Source: Acidobacteriales bacterium 13_2_20CM_55_8
Lineage (GTDB): Bacteria > Acidobacteriota > Terriglobia > Terriglobales > Acidobacteriaceae
DNA length: 37,306 nt
NCBI GenBank assembly: GCA_001914815.1
Contig: MNDG01000003.1
Coordinates: 1,185 to 38,490 of the forward strand
Direction of reading: 5' to 3'
A program made the translations under genes and the position numbers. Under the pieces are notes generated by a model. It was given only the letters and a program-made list of their open reading frames with translations. It made no database searches and had not been told where the DNA came from. Positions 1-9,496 of this stretch are shown piece after piece. Position 1 is the first letter of the stretch. The number at the start of each line of letters is the position of its first letter.

Positions 1-2
1 TC

Positions 3-335
3 CTGTTGACGGATGAGGTTTCCTACGTGCGCCGCGAGGCTAAGGGTTATCATGCCTGCGGGACTCCGTTTGCTGGTGAACTTGCCCGTGTGGGCACGAA
101 CTGTTCGGCGCCGGTCGCAACCTTGTTTCTGCTGGAGAAAGGGTCCGAGAACAAGATTGAGGTTGTAAGCACGGCGGAAGCTGTGCGATGCCTGCTGCGC
201 AATATTCTGTTCTTCGCGGAAGATGCGGAGCTGGTCGAAATGATTTTTCGTTCCACCTGTGATTTTGTGGACCGCGTGCCAGTGCGGCGGCTAACCTTCG
301 TCCCCGATGCGCGGGTTTGGGACCTTATCCGATGA
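3..335 (+). CDS. C-terminal part of HprK-like (PEP carboxykinase-fold) serine kinase-type protein, 5' truncated by window edge
   Basis: Open frame runs from the window edge (LLTDEVSYVRREAKGYHACGTPFAGELARVGTNCSAPVATLFLLEKG...VPVRRLTFVPDARVWDLIR). TPFAGE and the C-terminal VPVxxLxFxPD pattern recall HprK-like proteins found beside PqqD genes; stop overlaps the next start (ATGA). Confidence 0.6.
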   Translation: MLTDEVSYVRREAKGYHACGTPFAGELARVGTNCSAPVATLFLLEKGSENKIEVVSTAEAVRCLLRNILFFAEDAELVEMIFRSTCDFVDRVPVRRLTFVPDARVWDLIR

Positions 336-646
336 GTGAGAAATACATCGCGAGAAGCTCGCAGATAGCAGCGCGCATGCTGGGCGGGGAGATGATGGTG
401 ATGTCCTCGGTGGATTCCACATTCTTCACCCTGAATGAAGTGGCTACGGTGATTTGGCAGGCGGCGGACGGACACACTCCGCTTGCGGAAATCGTCGCCC
501 GAAACGTTTGCGATGAATTTGAAGTGGATATTGACATTGCGCGGCGCGATGCCGAACAGTTCGTGAATGAACTTTCCCATCACGGAATTCTGCTGGTCTC
601 CGATTGTCCCTTCGATATCTCTCCTGGCCCCGTGGAGGCGGCATGA
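332..646 (+). CDS. PqqD-family peptide chaperone (RRE-like)
   Basis: MSEKYIARSSQIAARMLGGEMMVMSSVDSTFFTLNEVATVIWQAADG...; PqqD-like 'xxLNxxaxxIWxxxdG' core; start in ATGA overlap with upstream gene, stop in ATGA overlap with downstream gene. Confidence 0.8.
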   Translation: MSEKYIARSSQIAARMLGGEMMVMSSVDSTFFTLNEVATVIWQAADGHTPLAEIVARNVCDEFEVDIDIARRDAEQFVNELSHHGILLVSDCPFDISPGPVEAA

Positions 647-1737
647 GCCTGATGCAGGAGATGAATGAGCGGGCCCTTGAACTGGGAGTTCCCCTTGGTG
701 TCCATCTCGACGTCACGTATCGGTGTAACGAACGCTGCGTTCATTGCTATCTGGATCACGATGATCACGGCGAGCTGACCACTGTCGAGATCAAAGATAT
801 TCTGCAACAACTGGCCGAGGCTGGGACTTTTTTCCTCACTCTCAGCGGCGGCGAGGTTCTGATGCGTCGCGACTTTTTCGAGATTCTGGAACACGCGCGT
901 GACCTCAAATTCAATGTCAGAATCAAGACCAATGGGGTGATGATCCGCAAATCGGAAGCCCGGCGGATGCGCGATTTGGGCGTGGAGCAGGTGCAAGTCA
1001 GTATTTATTCGCGTCGTCCTGAGATCCATGATGCGATCACCAAATTGCCCGGCTCCTTGAAACGCAGCATTGAAGCAATTCGGTTGCTGAAATCGCAAGG
1101 GCTGAAAGTTGCAATCGCGAATGTGCTGATGACGGTGAACATGGGCGAGCATGCGGGAGTACAGGCGTTGGCTCAGGAACTGGGCGTGGTCTACACCCTG
1201 GATCCGACGATCACTCCGAAGATCGATGGCGATACTTCCATCTTGAATTTGCGAATTCCGGGTTCGGAGCTGAAGGCGGTCTTCCACAACAAAGATTTGG
1301 TGGGAAATGTCGAAGAGTTTTGTGCGCCTCCGCCAAAGCCGGGCGAAGACGTCATGGAAGGTTATCCTTGCAGCGCCGGACATACGGCGGCTTACATCAC
1401 TCCGTATGGCGATGTTTTCCCCTGTGTGCAATTCCCGCTGCCGAGTGGCAATGTGCGGCGGCAGAAGTTTATGTATATCTGGCGCAATTCGCCGGAACTG
1501 AATGAAGTTCGCTCCATCCGAGCAAAGGATCTGCCAGTCTGCTCGACATGCAGCCATGTGGGAACGTGCACTCGCTGTCCCGGCTTGGCATACCTGGAGG
1601 GCAGCATGCGTGGGCCTTCGACCGCGGATTGTGAGAAGTCGTTTCAGCGGACGGGAATTCTCTCCGCGAACATGCTGCGAAAAGCTCATGCCCATTCTCA
1701 TGGGCCGCTGATTCAGATCCAGCCATTTGCCGCGTGA
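643..1737 (+). CDS. Radical SAM/SPASM protein, PqqE-like peptide maturase
   Basis: CNERCVHC (CxxxCxxC) 4Fe-4S motif, LSGGEVLMR, and a Cys-rich SPASM-like C-terminus (PCSAGHTAAYITPYGDVFPCVQFP...CSTCSHVGTCTRCPG). Confidence 0.9.
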   Translation: MSLMQEMNERALELGVPLGVHLDVTYRCNERCVHCYLDHDDHGELTTVEIKDILQQLAEAGTFFLTLSGGEVLMRRDFFEILEHARDLKFNVRIKTNGVMIRKSEARRMRDLGVEQVQVSIYSRRPEIHDAITKLPGSLKRSIEAIRLLKSQGLKVAIANVLMTVNMGEHAGVQALAQELGVVYTLDPTITPKIDGDTSILNLRIPGSELKAVFHNKDLVGNVEEFCAPPPKPGEDVMEGYPCSAGHTAAYITPYGDVFPCVQFPLPSGNVRRQKFMYIWRNSPELNEVRSIRAKDLPVCSTCSHVGTCTRCPGLAYLEGSMRGPSTADCEKSFQRTGILSANMLRKAHAHSHGPLIQIQPFAA

Positions 1738-1864
1738 CCTGGTGCATCGAGATTCCGGCAGAATTCCAATTTCATCCTTACATTGGTTACTTTGGTGCGC
1801 TTTGATCAGGCGGAGAAGTAAACACTGGCTGACTTCGGACGTAGAATTTTAGATAACCACAAAT

Positions 1865-2314
1865 ATGGAATCGACAGTGAGTTCCCAGCACACCGGGCAG
1901 CGCAGCACCCGAATCCGGGCGCAGATTCCGCTGCGTCTTACTCGCCTGGATACTGCCGGTCAAACCTCTGAACGTTGCCATACTTTAGTGGTGAATCCGC
2001 AAGGCTGCGGAGTACGGCTCTCAAAACCATTGGAGCCGGGAGTGCCAGTTCAACTGGACGAGCTGCCGGGCGGGAAAAGTGTTACGGCCCGGGTTGCGAA
2101 TTGTGTCCAACTGGGCACGGAGGGCAAGTATTGGCTGGTGGGTCTGGCCCTCGATCAGCCGGGAAACGTCTGGTGTATCCATCCCGAACCGGCGGACTGG
2201 GGAAGCAAACCAAAAGTTGCGGTTGCAGTGGTGGAAGCCGCTCCCGCCAAGAAGAATGAGTGGCCCTATTCGCAGTTTTCTGAAAAAGGGGAATTCCACC
2301 CCGGGCGGAAGTAG
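1865..2314 (+). CDS. PilZ-like domain protein with degenerate c-di-GMP motifs
   Basis: RSTRIRAQIPLRL...TLVVNPQGCGVRLSKPLEPGVPVQL; PilZ-like layout but NPQGCG in place of (D/N)xSxxG. Confidence 0.6.
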   Translation: MESTVSSQHTGQRSTRIRAQIPLRLTRLDTAGQTSERCHTLVVNPQGCGVRLSKPLEPGVPVQLDELPGGKSVTARVANCVQLGTEGKYWLVGLALDQPGNVWCIHPEPADWGSKPKVAVAVVEAAPAKKNEWPYSQFSEKGEFHPGRK

Positions 2315-2317
2315 GAC

Positions 2318-3124
2318 CTACTTACTTCCCGCAGCCGCTGCGAAACGCGGTACCACTGGAAGAGCGCGAATAAGATCGCGCGTGTAGGCATGCGCGGGTT
2401 CGCGGAATATTTCGGCAGTACTCCGGCACTCAACAATCTCTCCCTGATGCATGACTGCCACTCGATGGCTAATGGTGGCTACGGAAAGCAGATCATGCGA
2501 GATATAGAGAATGCTCATCCCGAATTTTCGGTTGAGAGCAGCGAACAATTGCAGGATTTCAGCTTGCGTAATCAGGTCCAGGGCGCTGGTGGGCTCATCG
2601 GCAATCAGCAGCAGCGGGCGATGGAGAACGGCCATCGCGATTAGAACTCGCTGGGCCTGGCCGACACTTAGTTGCGAAGGATATCGTTTCAGAAAACCTT
2701 CTTCCGCGGGCAGGCTGACATTCTCCAAGGTTTCCATTAGAGCTTTCCGGCATTCCTGGCGACTGCCCTGCCGGTGGACGTTCCAGGCTTCTCCGAGCTG
2801 TCTGCCGATGCGCAGCGCAGGATTCAGCGCGGACATGGGACTTTGCAGCACCAGGCCAATTTCACGGCCGCGAAGAGCTCTCATGTCGCGCTCTTTGAGG
2901 GTCATCAGGTCGCGTCCATTGAGATGGATTGAACCTTCTGCAGCGCCGCCTCTTAAGTAAAGGAGCTTTAAGATCGCGAGGGCAAGTGTGCTTTTGCCGC
3001 ATCCACTCTGGCCTACCAAGCCCAAGACTTCTGCCTGGGATATTTCCAAAGAAAGGTCGCGGAGCACACCGCGTTTACCGGGATAGTCGACGGACAGACG
3101 AAGTGACAGGAGCGAGTCGCTCAT
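2318..3124 (-). CDS. ABC transporter ATP-binding protein, oligopeptide/dipeptide (OppD/DppD-like)
   Basis: Walker A GQSGCGKST, signature LSVGQAQRV, Walker B LLIADEPTSALD, H-loop YISHDL. Confidence 0.9.
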   Translation of the reverse strand: MSDSLLSLRLSVDYPGKRGVLRDLSLEISQAEVLGLVGQSGCGKSTLALAILKLLYLRGGAAEGSIHLNGRDLMTLKERDMRALRGREIGLVLQSPMSALNPALRIGRQLGEAWNVHRQGSRQECRKALMETLENVSLPAEEGFLKRYPSQLSVGQAQRVLIAMAVLHRPLLLIADEPTSALDLITQAEILQLFAALNRKFGMSILYISHDLLSVATISHRVAVMHQGEIVECRSTAEIFREPAHAYTRDLIRALPVVPRFAAAAGSK

Positions 3125-4752
3125 CGGTTCCTTGCTACCTCGGCGCCTAGCGAGAGCTGATCGATATTCCAGTAGACCTGAGGGCGCAACACCACCGGGT
3201 GCGCGTTGTGCAACGCGGGCGATACAGCCGAGAGCGCGTTTTTGTTTACCAGATAGATGAACGGTTCTTGGTCCCAGGCGATCTGCTGGACTTTGTCGAC
3301 GAATTCTTTGCGCTTGGCCGAGTTCAGGGTGGAGGCTTGTGCGCGCATTAATTTATCGATCTCAGCTTCCCACGCGGTGGCGGGAGTTTTCTGGCTGGGG
3401 TTCCATTGATGGTTTTCGGCGGAGCTGAGCCATACGTTCATTTGTGAGTTGGGATCGAGTTCGTTATTCACCAGGCCCAACAGGCAGCCCTCGTAGTCAA
3501 AGGTGCGGGTCATGCGTTCAATGAGCGAGGGGAAGTCCAGTGTGACTACATTCAGCTTGATGCCGATGCCTGTCAGGTCTTGCTGGATCATGGTGGCCAT
3601 ACGTTCGCGATATTTGTTGCCGGAGTTTGTGATGACGGAGAATTCGACGGCGTGTCCTTCGCGGTCGCGCAGCACGCCGTTCTGGAGGTGGAATCCGTCA
3701 AGGCTGAGACGTTGCAATGCGGACTTCTGGTCAAAGGGATGCGGTTGTAGTTTGGAATTGAACCAGAATTTGTTCGCCGGGGAAATCGGACCTACGGCAG
3801 GTCGAGCGCGTCCACGAAAAGCGATTCGGGACAGGTCCTCGCGGTTGATGGCTTCCGAAATGGCGCGGCGGAAATTCGTGGAAGTAAACCACGTCTTCTT
3901 GTACGACGGCAGCGGAGATCCGGGGACTTGATTGAACCACATGAACTCTGCGTCGAGCGAGGCGCCGGCGTCGTGCCCCATGGACGGATTTTCCGACATC
4001 ACTTTGTCGAAGTACTCGGCATCCACAGAGTTGATGAAGTCGATCTCGCCACGTACCAGACGGAGCATCTCGATGTCACGGTTCTGTTGAATGTCGAGGC
4101 GGATGGAATCAATGTAGGGTAACGCCCTGCCGGCGGCGTCATGCTTCCAGTAATTGGAGTTTCTTTTCAATATCAGGTAAGCGCCGGCTTTGTTTTCGGC
4201 TACGAAGTATGGTCCGAGGACAGCCATTTCTTTCTGCGGAGATTTTGCGGACATGATGGCTACCTGATCGAATAGCTTGTCTAGGCCCGCAATGGGAGCG
4301 GGGAAAGTAATCGCGATGCGATTCTTTGACAGCAACTGTGTTTGCACTTTGCCTTCGCCAGAGCGGAATGCGTCTCCGGTCGGCGAGTGTAGGGCAGGAT
4401 CCATGAGTTGCTGAACGGTGTAGGCCACATCGTCGGCTGAGAAGGTGGTTCCATCGGAGAAGCGGAGGTTGTCACGCAACTTGAAAGTGATGGTTTTTCC
4501 TGCGTCGGCTACTTTCCAGGAGGTCGCCAGTTCGGGTTCGAGTTCCTGGGTGAGGCGGTTTACGCGCATGAGGACACCGCCGGTCAGATACCGGATGGTC
4601 TCAGAAGAATCGTCAGACATTAGGAGCGGATTCAAGGTTTTCGGTTCGGAGCGTAGGCAGAAGCGCAATTCTCCGCCGGATTGTGCGAGCGCGCCGCTCG
4701 CCAAAAGAGCGACGAAAATTAGCAGAACAACATTAGCGATACGTTTTCTCAT
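3121..4752 (-). CDS. ABC transporter substrate-binding protein, family 5 (OppA/DppA-like)
   Basis: Signal peptide ...LLASGALAQ; LRSEPKTLNPL, LATSWKVADAGKTITFKLRDNLRFSDGTTFSADDVAYT typical of SBP_bac_5. Confidence 0.9.
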   Translation of the reverse strand: MRKRIANVVLLIFVALLASGALAQSGGELRFCLRSEPKTLNPLLMSDDSSETIRYLTGGVLMRVNRLTQELEPELATSWKVADAGKTITFKLRDNLRFSDGTTFSADDVAYTVQQLMDPALHSPTGDAFRSGEGKVQTQLLSKNRIAITFPAPIAGLDKLFDQVAIMSAKSPQKEMAVLGPYFVAENKAGAYLILKRNSNYWKHDAAGRALPYIDSIRLDIQQNRDIEMLRLVRGEIDFINSVDAEYFDKVMSENPSMGHDAGASLDAEFMWFNQVPGSPLPSYKKTWFTSTNFRRAISEAINREDLSRIAFRGRARPAVGPISPANKFWFNSKLQPHPFDQKSALQRLSLDGFHLQNGVLRDREGHAVEFSVITNSGNKYRERMATMIQQDLTGIGIKLNVVTLDFPSLIERMTRTFDYEGCLLGLVNNELDPNSQMNVWLSSAENHQWNPSQKTPATAWEAEIDKLMRAQASTLNSAKRKEFVDKVQQIAWDQEPFIYLVNKNALSAVSPALHNAHPVVLRPQVYWNIDQLSLGAEVARNR

Positions 4753-5555
4753 GCTGCCAACTCCTCTTTGGTCAGGACCAGATGGAAGCTGCTGACGGTT
4801 GCGATGAACAACAGAAGTGGGACAAACTGCCAGGCTTGGGGGGAAATGGTGGAAAAGCTCTCCAGTTCACGTAACAGACTTCCCCAAGACGGGAGAGGTT
4901 CAGCCACGCCGAGGCCGAGAATTCCTAGATTTGCTTCGGTGAGAATGAATACCGGCACGGAAATCCAGAACTGTGCGTAGAGGACCGGTTTGAGATTCGG
5001 CATCAAATGCCGCCACAGCAGGCGAAAGCCGCTGCTGCCGGAGGCCCTGGCCAGCAAAATAAAATCCGATTGCGATAAGGCTCGGGCGTCGGCGCAGATC
5101 ACACGAGCGGCGCCGGCCCAGCCCAGGCATCCCAGTAATGTGAAAGTTATCATTACTGAAACTTGCGGGGAGACGTTCAGGGGAAGCAGGGCGCGGACTG
5201 TAATCAGCAAGAACAGCCAAGGCAGCGACAAAAAAAGATCCGTAGCGGCCATGACACAGCGCTGCAGCCAACCGCCTCCAAAACCGGCGATACCGCCGAC
5301 CACCGCGGCCAGCAAAGTGGAGAACAAAGCGGCAGCCGGAGCCAATAACAGCGAGACGCGAGTTCCGTAGAGCACGCGGGAAAAGCGATCGCGTCCCAGG
5401 TCGTCGGTGCCGAGGAGATGTTGGTGCGAAGGGGCCGCCGCGGGAACGTCGCGAAACTGGCGAGCATAGGAAGCTGGAGCCACGAAGTCGGCCAGCAGAC
5501 ATGCGGTCGAGATGAGCACAAGAAAAACAATTGCGATGGAACGGGCCCACTTCAT
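4749..5555 (-). CDS. ABC transporter permease (OppC/DppC-like)
   Basis: HLLGTDDLGRDRFSRVLYGTRVSLLLA motif of OppC; the track ORF reaches 5807, but the internal MKWARSIAIVFLV start at 5555 forms an ATGA overlap with the upstream gene. Confidence 0.85.
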   Translation of the reverse strand: MKWARSIAIVFLVLISTACLLADFVAPASYARQFRDVPAAAPSHQHLLGTDDLGRDRFSRVLYGTRVSLLLAPAAALFSTLLAAVVGGIAGFGGGWLQRCVMAATDLFLSLPWLFLLITVRALLPLNVSPQVSVMITFTLLGCLGWAGAARVICADARALSQSDFILLARASGSSGFRLLWRHLMPNLKPVLYAQFWISVPVFILTEANLGILGLGVAEPLPSWGSLLRELESFSTISPQAWQFVPLLLFIATVSSFHLVLTKEELAA

Positions 5556-6424
5556 GCGGATGCTCGGTGAAAAGATTGACCTAGCAAGTCGGAAGCGGAG
5601 TTTGCCACCAGAGTGACCAGCGTGACAATCATGGTGAGATTGATCAGCAAGGCAATGTCGCGTCCCAGGGCGGCTTTCCAGGCAAGCTGTCCGATCCCGG
5701 GCAAGTCGCATAGAGCTTCGATTGGAATGGCTGCTGCGAACGCCATGCTCACCGATACTCCGGCAAGCGCGAGCAATTGAGGCGCGGCCGGCGGCAGAAT
5801 GTGCCAAACGAGCAGACGCATGTTGCCTAACCCTTTGGCTCTGGCGGTCAATACATGAGGGAGGGATGAACTTCGCGCCAGCAGATTTCGCGAGAAGCGA
5901 AAGATTTTGGGAAAGACAATAAGTCCGAGGACAAGACGTGCCGGCGCCTGTGCCAAGACAAACAGCAACGCCAATACCGCTGCAGGCAGGCAGAGCAGCG
6001 TTCCAGCCAACAGGCTGGCGCCGAGATCAAGATACCAGGCGCGGGACATCACGATTGCGATTGCCAAAGACAAACCTAATGTCCAAGCAAATGCCAGTCC
6101 TAGTCCGATTGACTTGAGAGTCTCCGGCATGCGCTCGGCGAGAAGCTGTGAGACTGGCCGCTGCAGGGTGCGAGAAGTGCCCAGATCACCATGGAGGACG
6201 CGGTTCAAATAATGAAAATAGAAAACGGCGAGGTTTTGATCAGTTGTTTGGGCTTGTCGCAGGGTTTGAATGCTTTCATTGCTAAGACGTACGTCCAGCT
6301 CTTCTTCATCGACACCAAAGCCCGGAGCTAGCCGCACCAGAGTTGCGCCCAGAAAACCGCCGAGCAGAACGACTGTCAGGATCTTGACCGCGAGTTTTGC
6401 CAATCCAGACAACTTGAGGTGCAT
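5552..6424 (-). CDS. ABC transporter permease (OppB/DppB-like)
   Basis: HYLNRVLHGDLGTSRTLQRPVSQLLAERMPETLKSIGL, multiple TM segments; translationally coupled to OppC. Confidence 0.85.
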   Translation of the reverse strand: MHLKLSGLAKLAVKILTVVLLGGFLGATLVRLAPGFGVDEEELDVRLSNESIQTLRQAQTTDQNLAVFYFHYLNRVLHGDLGTSRTLQRPVSQLLAERMPETLKSIGLGLAFAWTLGLSLAIAIVMSRAWYLDLGASLLAGTLLCLPAAVLALLFVLAQAPARLVLGLIVFPKIFRFSRNLLARSSSLPHVLTARAKGLGNMRLLVWHILPPAAPQLLALAGVSVSMAFAAAIPIEALCDLPGIGQLAWKAALGRDIALLINLTMIVTLVTLVANSASDLLGQSFHRASA

Positions 6425-6451
6425 CTCCCATTGGAATAAACGCTTGCCGAA

Positions 6452-9172
6452 TCAACGATTCAAAAGCTTACTGAGGTAGCGATTGTCGTAAAACTTCGTG
6501 CTGTTCTGAACGAATTCCAGGACGCGATGCATCTTGTCCCGCCCTTCACGATTCATATCGTTGAAGCGGACAGCGATACCGGATCCAGGATCGATACGCA
6601 CTACGCTGCCTTCGGCCTGCATCTTGCCATCATCGATAGAGAAAATCAGCTTGAGCTTGGAACCTGCGGGCATGATGGCGCTGGTTTCCACGAAGCAGCC
6701 TCCCAGACTCATGTCGGTTAAGTTGGCGAGCAGCGGGGCCTCCGAGCCATGCGGCTGCAACTCGATGGTGACGCGGCATTTCATGCGTGGATAGATCCTG
6801 CGGTTTTTGCGCGAGGGCTGTTGCTGCTTCTCGATGTACATGCGGCGATCGGCTTCGGCCAGCAGTTCCTCCGCATCCTGTCCATCCTTGGGATACAAAG
6901 CTTGTCCCACACTTAGCGAGAGAATGTCTTCGCCACAAACTTCGTGTCCAGCATGCTTGGCCAGTTCCCGCAGTTGGTCCGCTTTCTTGGCGACGGTTTC
7001 CGGCGGCAGGCCGGGAGCAACGACTACGAATTCGTCTCCACCCATACGGGCCACGTAGTCGTACTCTCGGCAGCTGTCTTTCAAAGCCACAGCAAAGAGG
7101 CGAAGGACGCGATTGCCCTCTAAATGGCCGAAGCGATCGTTAATCTGCTTGAACCCGTCCATATCGCAGACCATGACGGTGAGGGAGGACGTATCGCGCT
7201 TGCAGCGGGCTAATTCCCGGTCGAGTTGCAGGAATAACGAACGCGCGTTGGGCAGTCCGGTGAGATAGTCGGTGGTGGCTGAACTTTCCGCCTGTTCATA
7301 TTTCAGCGCGTTCTCCACTGCCAGCGCCATCTTAGAGCTGATAGCCAGCAGGATGCGCAAGTGATCGGAAGTGAACGCGTCTCGCTCTGCGTGATAAACC
7401 GCAAGCACGCCAACCACGCCGGCCAGACCTTCCAAAGGAATTGCCAGAGCGGAACGCAAGGTGCTGAACTTGGTTGGATCGTTCAAGTATCCTGGCTCCA
7501 CCGAAGGATTGCCATTGATGATGGGCTTTTTGTTTTGTGCCACCCACCCGGAAAGGCCCTGCCCTAGCGGAATGCGCAGCGACGCGAACAAACGGAAGTT
7601 GTCGCCATTGACGTACTCGGGGATCAGTTCGACATTTCGCTTGACGTAAATGGCAATCGCGTCGTAAGGAACTAGACGGCGCAATTTCAAGGAAAAGACG
7701 GACAGAGTTTCGCCCAGGCTCAGCGAAGCTCCCAAATCCTGGCTGAGCTCGAATAGAGTCTGCGCTTCCTGCCGCGCAGCCGCGATGGAGGAAAGGAAGT
7801 TGGCTTCCTGACCGGGTGCGTCTTTTACCGAGATGTCTTCAAATCCCGCGGCTGGGGCCAATCCCCGTTCGACCTTGACGTCGGTGGACAATTTGGACGC
7901 GACTTCATGTCCGAATTGATCTTCCACCAATTTTTCCAGGTGAAGGTAACGCTTCTGCAGGACGTCCACTACTTTTGGATCAAACGCTTTGGCCGATTCC
8001 GCCGACAATCGCTGGATCACTTCTTCCAGCGGCAAAGCCCTGCGATATTGGCGGTCCGAGGCCAGGGCGTCCAGATAATCCACCGCGGAGAGAATGCGCG
8101 CACCGATCGGGATTTCTTCACCTCTGAGTCCGAAGGGATATCCGGTGCCATCCCACTTCTCGTGGTGGGCCCGCACAATCGGTACAACCGGATAGGGGAA
8201 TCGCACCCGCTCCAAAATTTCAGCCCCGACGACGGGGTGAATTTTCATCTTCTCGAATTCTTCCGGCGTCAATCGCCCGGGTTTGGAGATGATGTGCTCC
8301 GGCACGGCCAGTTTGCCAATGTCGTGCAGGAGCGCGGCAGCGTGCAGGGCTTCCATTTCTCCGGGAGTCACATTCAACTCTTTAGCTACTTCAATGGCGT
8401 ACACCCGCACCCGCTGCAAGTGGTCGTGAGTAGTGTGATCCTTGGCTTCGATGGCCAAAGCCAGCGCCTCAATAGTTCGCAGGTGGAGGTTTGCCATCTC
8501 CTCGACGTGGCGCTTCTCGTCTTCCAGTTTGCCGAGGTAGAGACGGTAAGAACGGTAGATCAGGTAAATGACCGGCACTACCAGCAGCGACGCTTGCCAG
8601 CCAAATTTTCCATTCAACCAGCCCACCACGCCCGCGAGCCCGGCGCCGACCAGGTAATAAGGGAACGACCAGAAATAACACTCCACCCAGATTCGCCTTA
8701 GCGATTTGCCCTCAGTGAGCGAGATGACGGCGGCAATGGAACCGGTGTTGGCCACAAAGTACGTACTGGCGGCAACGATCAGCACCAGGGGGTGGGTGTG
8801 TGGGGGCCAGTGGCTGAAGGCTATGTGATACACGTCATAGGCCACGGCAATCGAGAAAGCGCTCGCGCAGATATTGAACGTCACCTGAATCGCGCTGGGG
8901 CGATCACGATAAAAACACTGCACCAAGATGGCGGCAGTGCCGAGGACGAGAGTCTCAGTAAAGCTCAGCTCCAAAATGCCCAAAAGGATGAAGAGGAAAT
9001 TGACGGACATGGTGCCGGTAATTCCCGGCAGGTTGACTTTGAGGCGTGACGCCAGAAGAGCGATTAACAGGTAACAAATGAACTGAGCCGTAACGACAAG
9101 GCTGATGAGCAGCTTGGCGCCCGGGGTCAAGTCTCTCCAATTCTGAGAGCGGTTAACCACGTCCCTCCGCAT
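6452..9172 (-). CDS. Multi-domain c-di-GMP protein: N-terminal TM region, HD-GYP, GAF, GGDEF, C-terminal PilZ
   Basis: LLHDIGKLAVPEHI and HHEKWDGTGYP (HD-GYP); GAF-like stretch; REYD-YVARM-GGDEF (I-site and A-site intact); RIYPR and DMSLGG (PilZ motifs). Confidence 0.92.
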   Translation of the reverse strand: MRRDVVNRSQNWRDLTPGAKLLISLVVTAQFICYLLIALLASRLKVNLPGITGTMSVNFLFILLGILELSFTETLVLGTAAILVQCFYRDRPSAIQVTFNICASAFSIAVAYDVYHIAFSHWPPHTHPLVLIVAASTYFVANTGSIAAVISLTEGKSLRRIWVECYFWSFPYYLVGAGLAGVVGWLNGKFGWQASLLVVPVIYLIYRSYRLYLGKLEDEKRHVEEMANLHLRTIEALALAIEAKDHTTHDHLQRVRVYAIEVAKELNVTPGEMEALHAAALLHDIGKLAVPEHIISKPGRLTPEEFEKMKIHPVVGAEILERVRFPYPVVPIVRAHHEKWDGTGYPFGLRGEEIPIGARILSAVDYLDALASDRQYRRALPLEEVIQRLSAESAKAFDPKVVDVLQKRYLHLEKLVEDQFGHEVASKLSTDVKVERGLAPAAGFEDISVKDAPGQEANFLSSIAAARQEAQTLFELSQDLGASLSLGETLSVFSLKLRRLVPYDAIAIYVKRNVELIPEYVNGDNFRLFASLRIPLGQGLSGWVAQNKKPIINGNPSVEPGYLNDPTKFSTLRSALAIPLEGLAGVVGVLAVYHAERDAFTSDHLRILLAISSKMALAVENALKYEQAESSATTDYLTGLPNARSLFLQLDRELARCKRDTSSLTVMVCDMDGFKQINDRFGHLEGNRVLRLFAVALKDSCREYDYVARMGGDEFVVVAPGLPPETVAKKADQLRELAKHAGHEVCGEDILSLSVGQALYPKDGQDAEELLAEADRRMYIEKQQQPSRKNRRIYPRMKCRVTIELQPHGSEAPLLANLTDMSLGGCFVETSAIMPAGSKLKLIFSIDDGKMQAEGSVVRIDPGSGIAVRFNDMNREGRDKMHRVLEFVQNSTKFYDNRYLSKLLNR

Positions 9173-9402
9173 TCATGCTTGCTAACCTGATGTGGAGCTA
9201 TGTCATGTAAGTGATAGCAGCTAACCTACTTCCCGACAATGACTTACGCCGAAAAAGCGAAACTTTGGTAACCAATGGTTCTGGATCCCAAAAGACCAGC
9301 AAATCCGAATCGCGAGGCTGAGCGGACAATCCCAGAGTCAGTGGCCAGTTGCCAGTGAATTCTTTCGCGGGGCGCGGATACCTGACCACTGCACCCTCGG
9401 CC

Positions 9403-9417
9403 AGGACAAACTGTCCT
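9403..9417. promoter_or_regulatory. Dyad AGGACA-AAC-TGTCCT, copy 1 of GGACA-N3-TGTCC
   Basis: Perfect inverted repeat read directly from sequence. Confidence 0.45.
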
Positions 9418-9470
9418 CCTTGCGGACATCCTGATTAGATACGGTTGATTCAGCAGGTTGGCGTCTTTCA

Positions 9471-9486
9471 TGGCACAAGAGGGGCA
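9471..9486 (+). promoter_or_regulatory. Weak candidate sigma-54 (-24/-12) element upstream of the S8 protease
   Basis: TGGCACAAGAGGGGCA: TGGCAC block and GG-N10-GC spacing kept, but the -12 TT is GG. Confidence 0.25.
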
Positions 9487-9496
9487 CAGACCCTGG

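Noticed and set aside
580-1701. 373-aa minus-strand ORF
   Set aside because: Antisense to the radical SAM gene, whose motifs are clear; the antisense product has no recognisable domain.
7907-8701. 264-aa plus-strand ORF
   Set aside because: Shadow ORF antisense to the HD-GYP/GGDEF gene.
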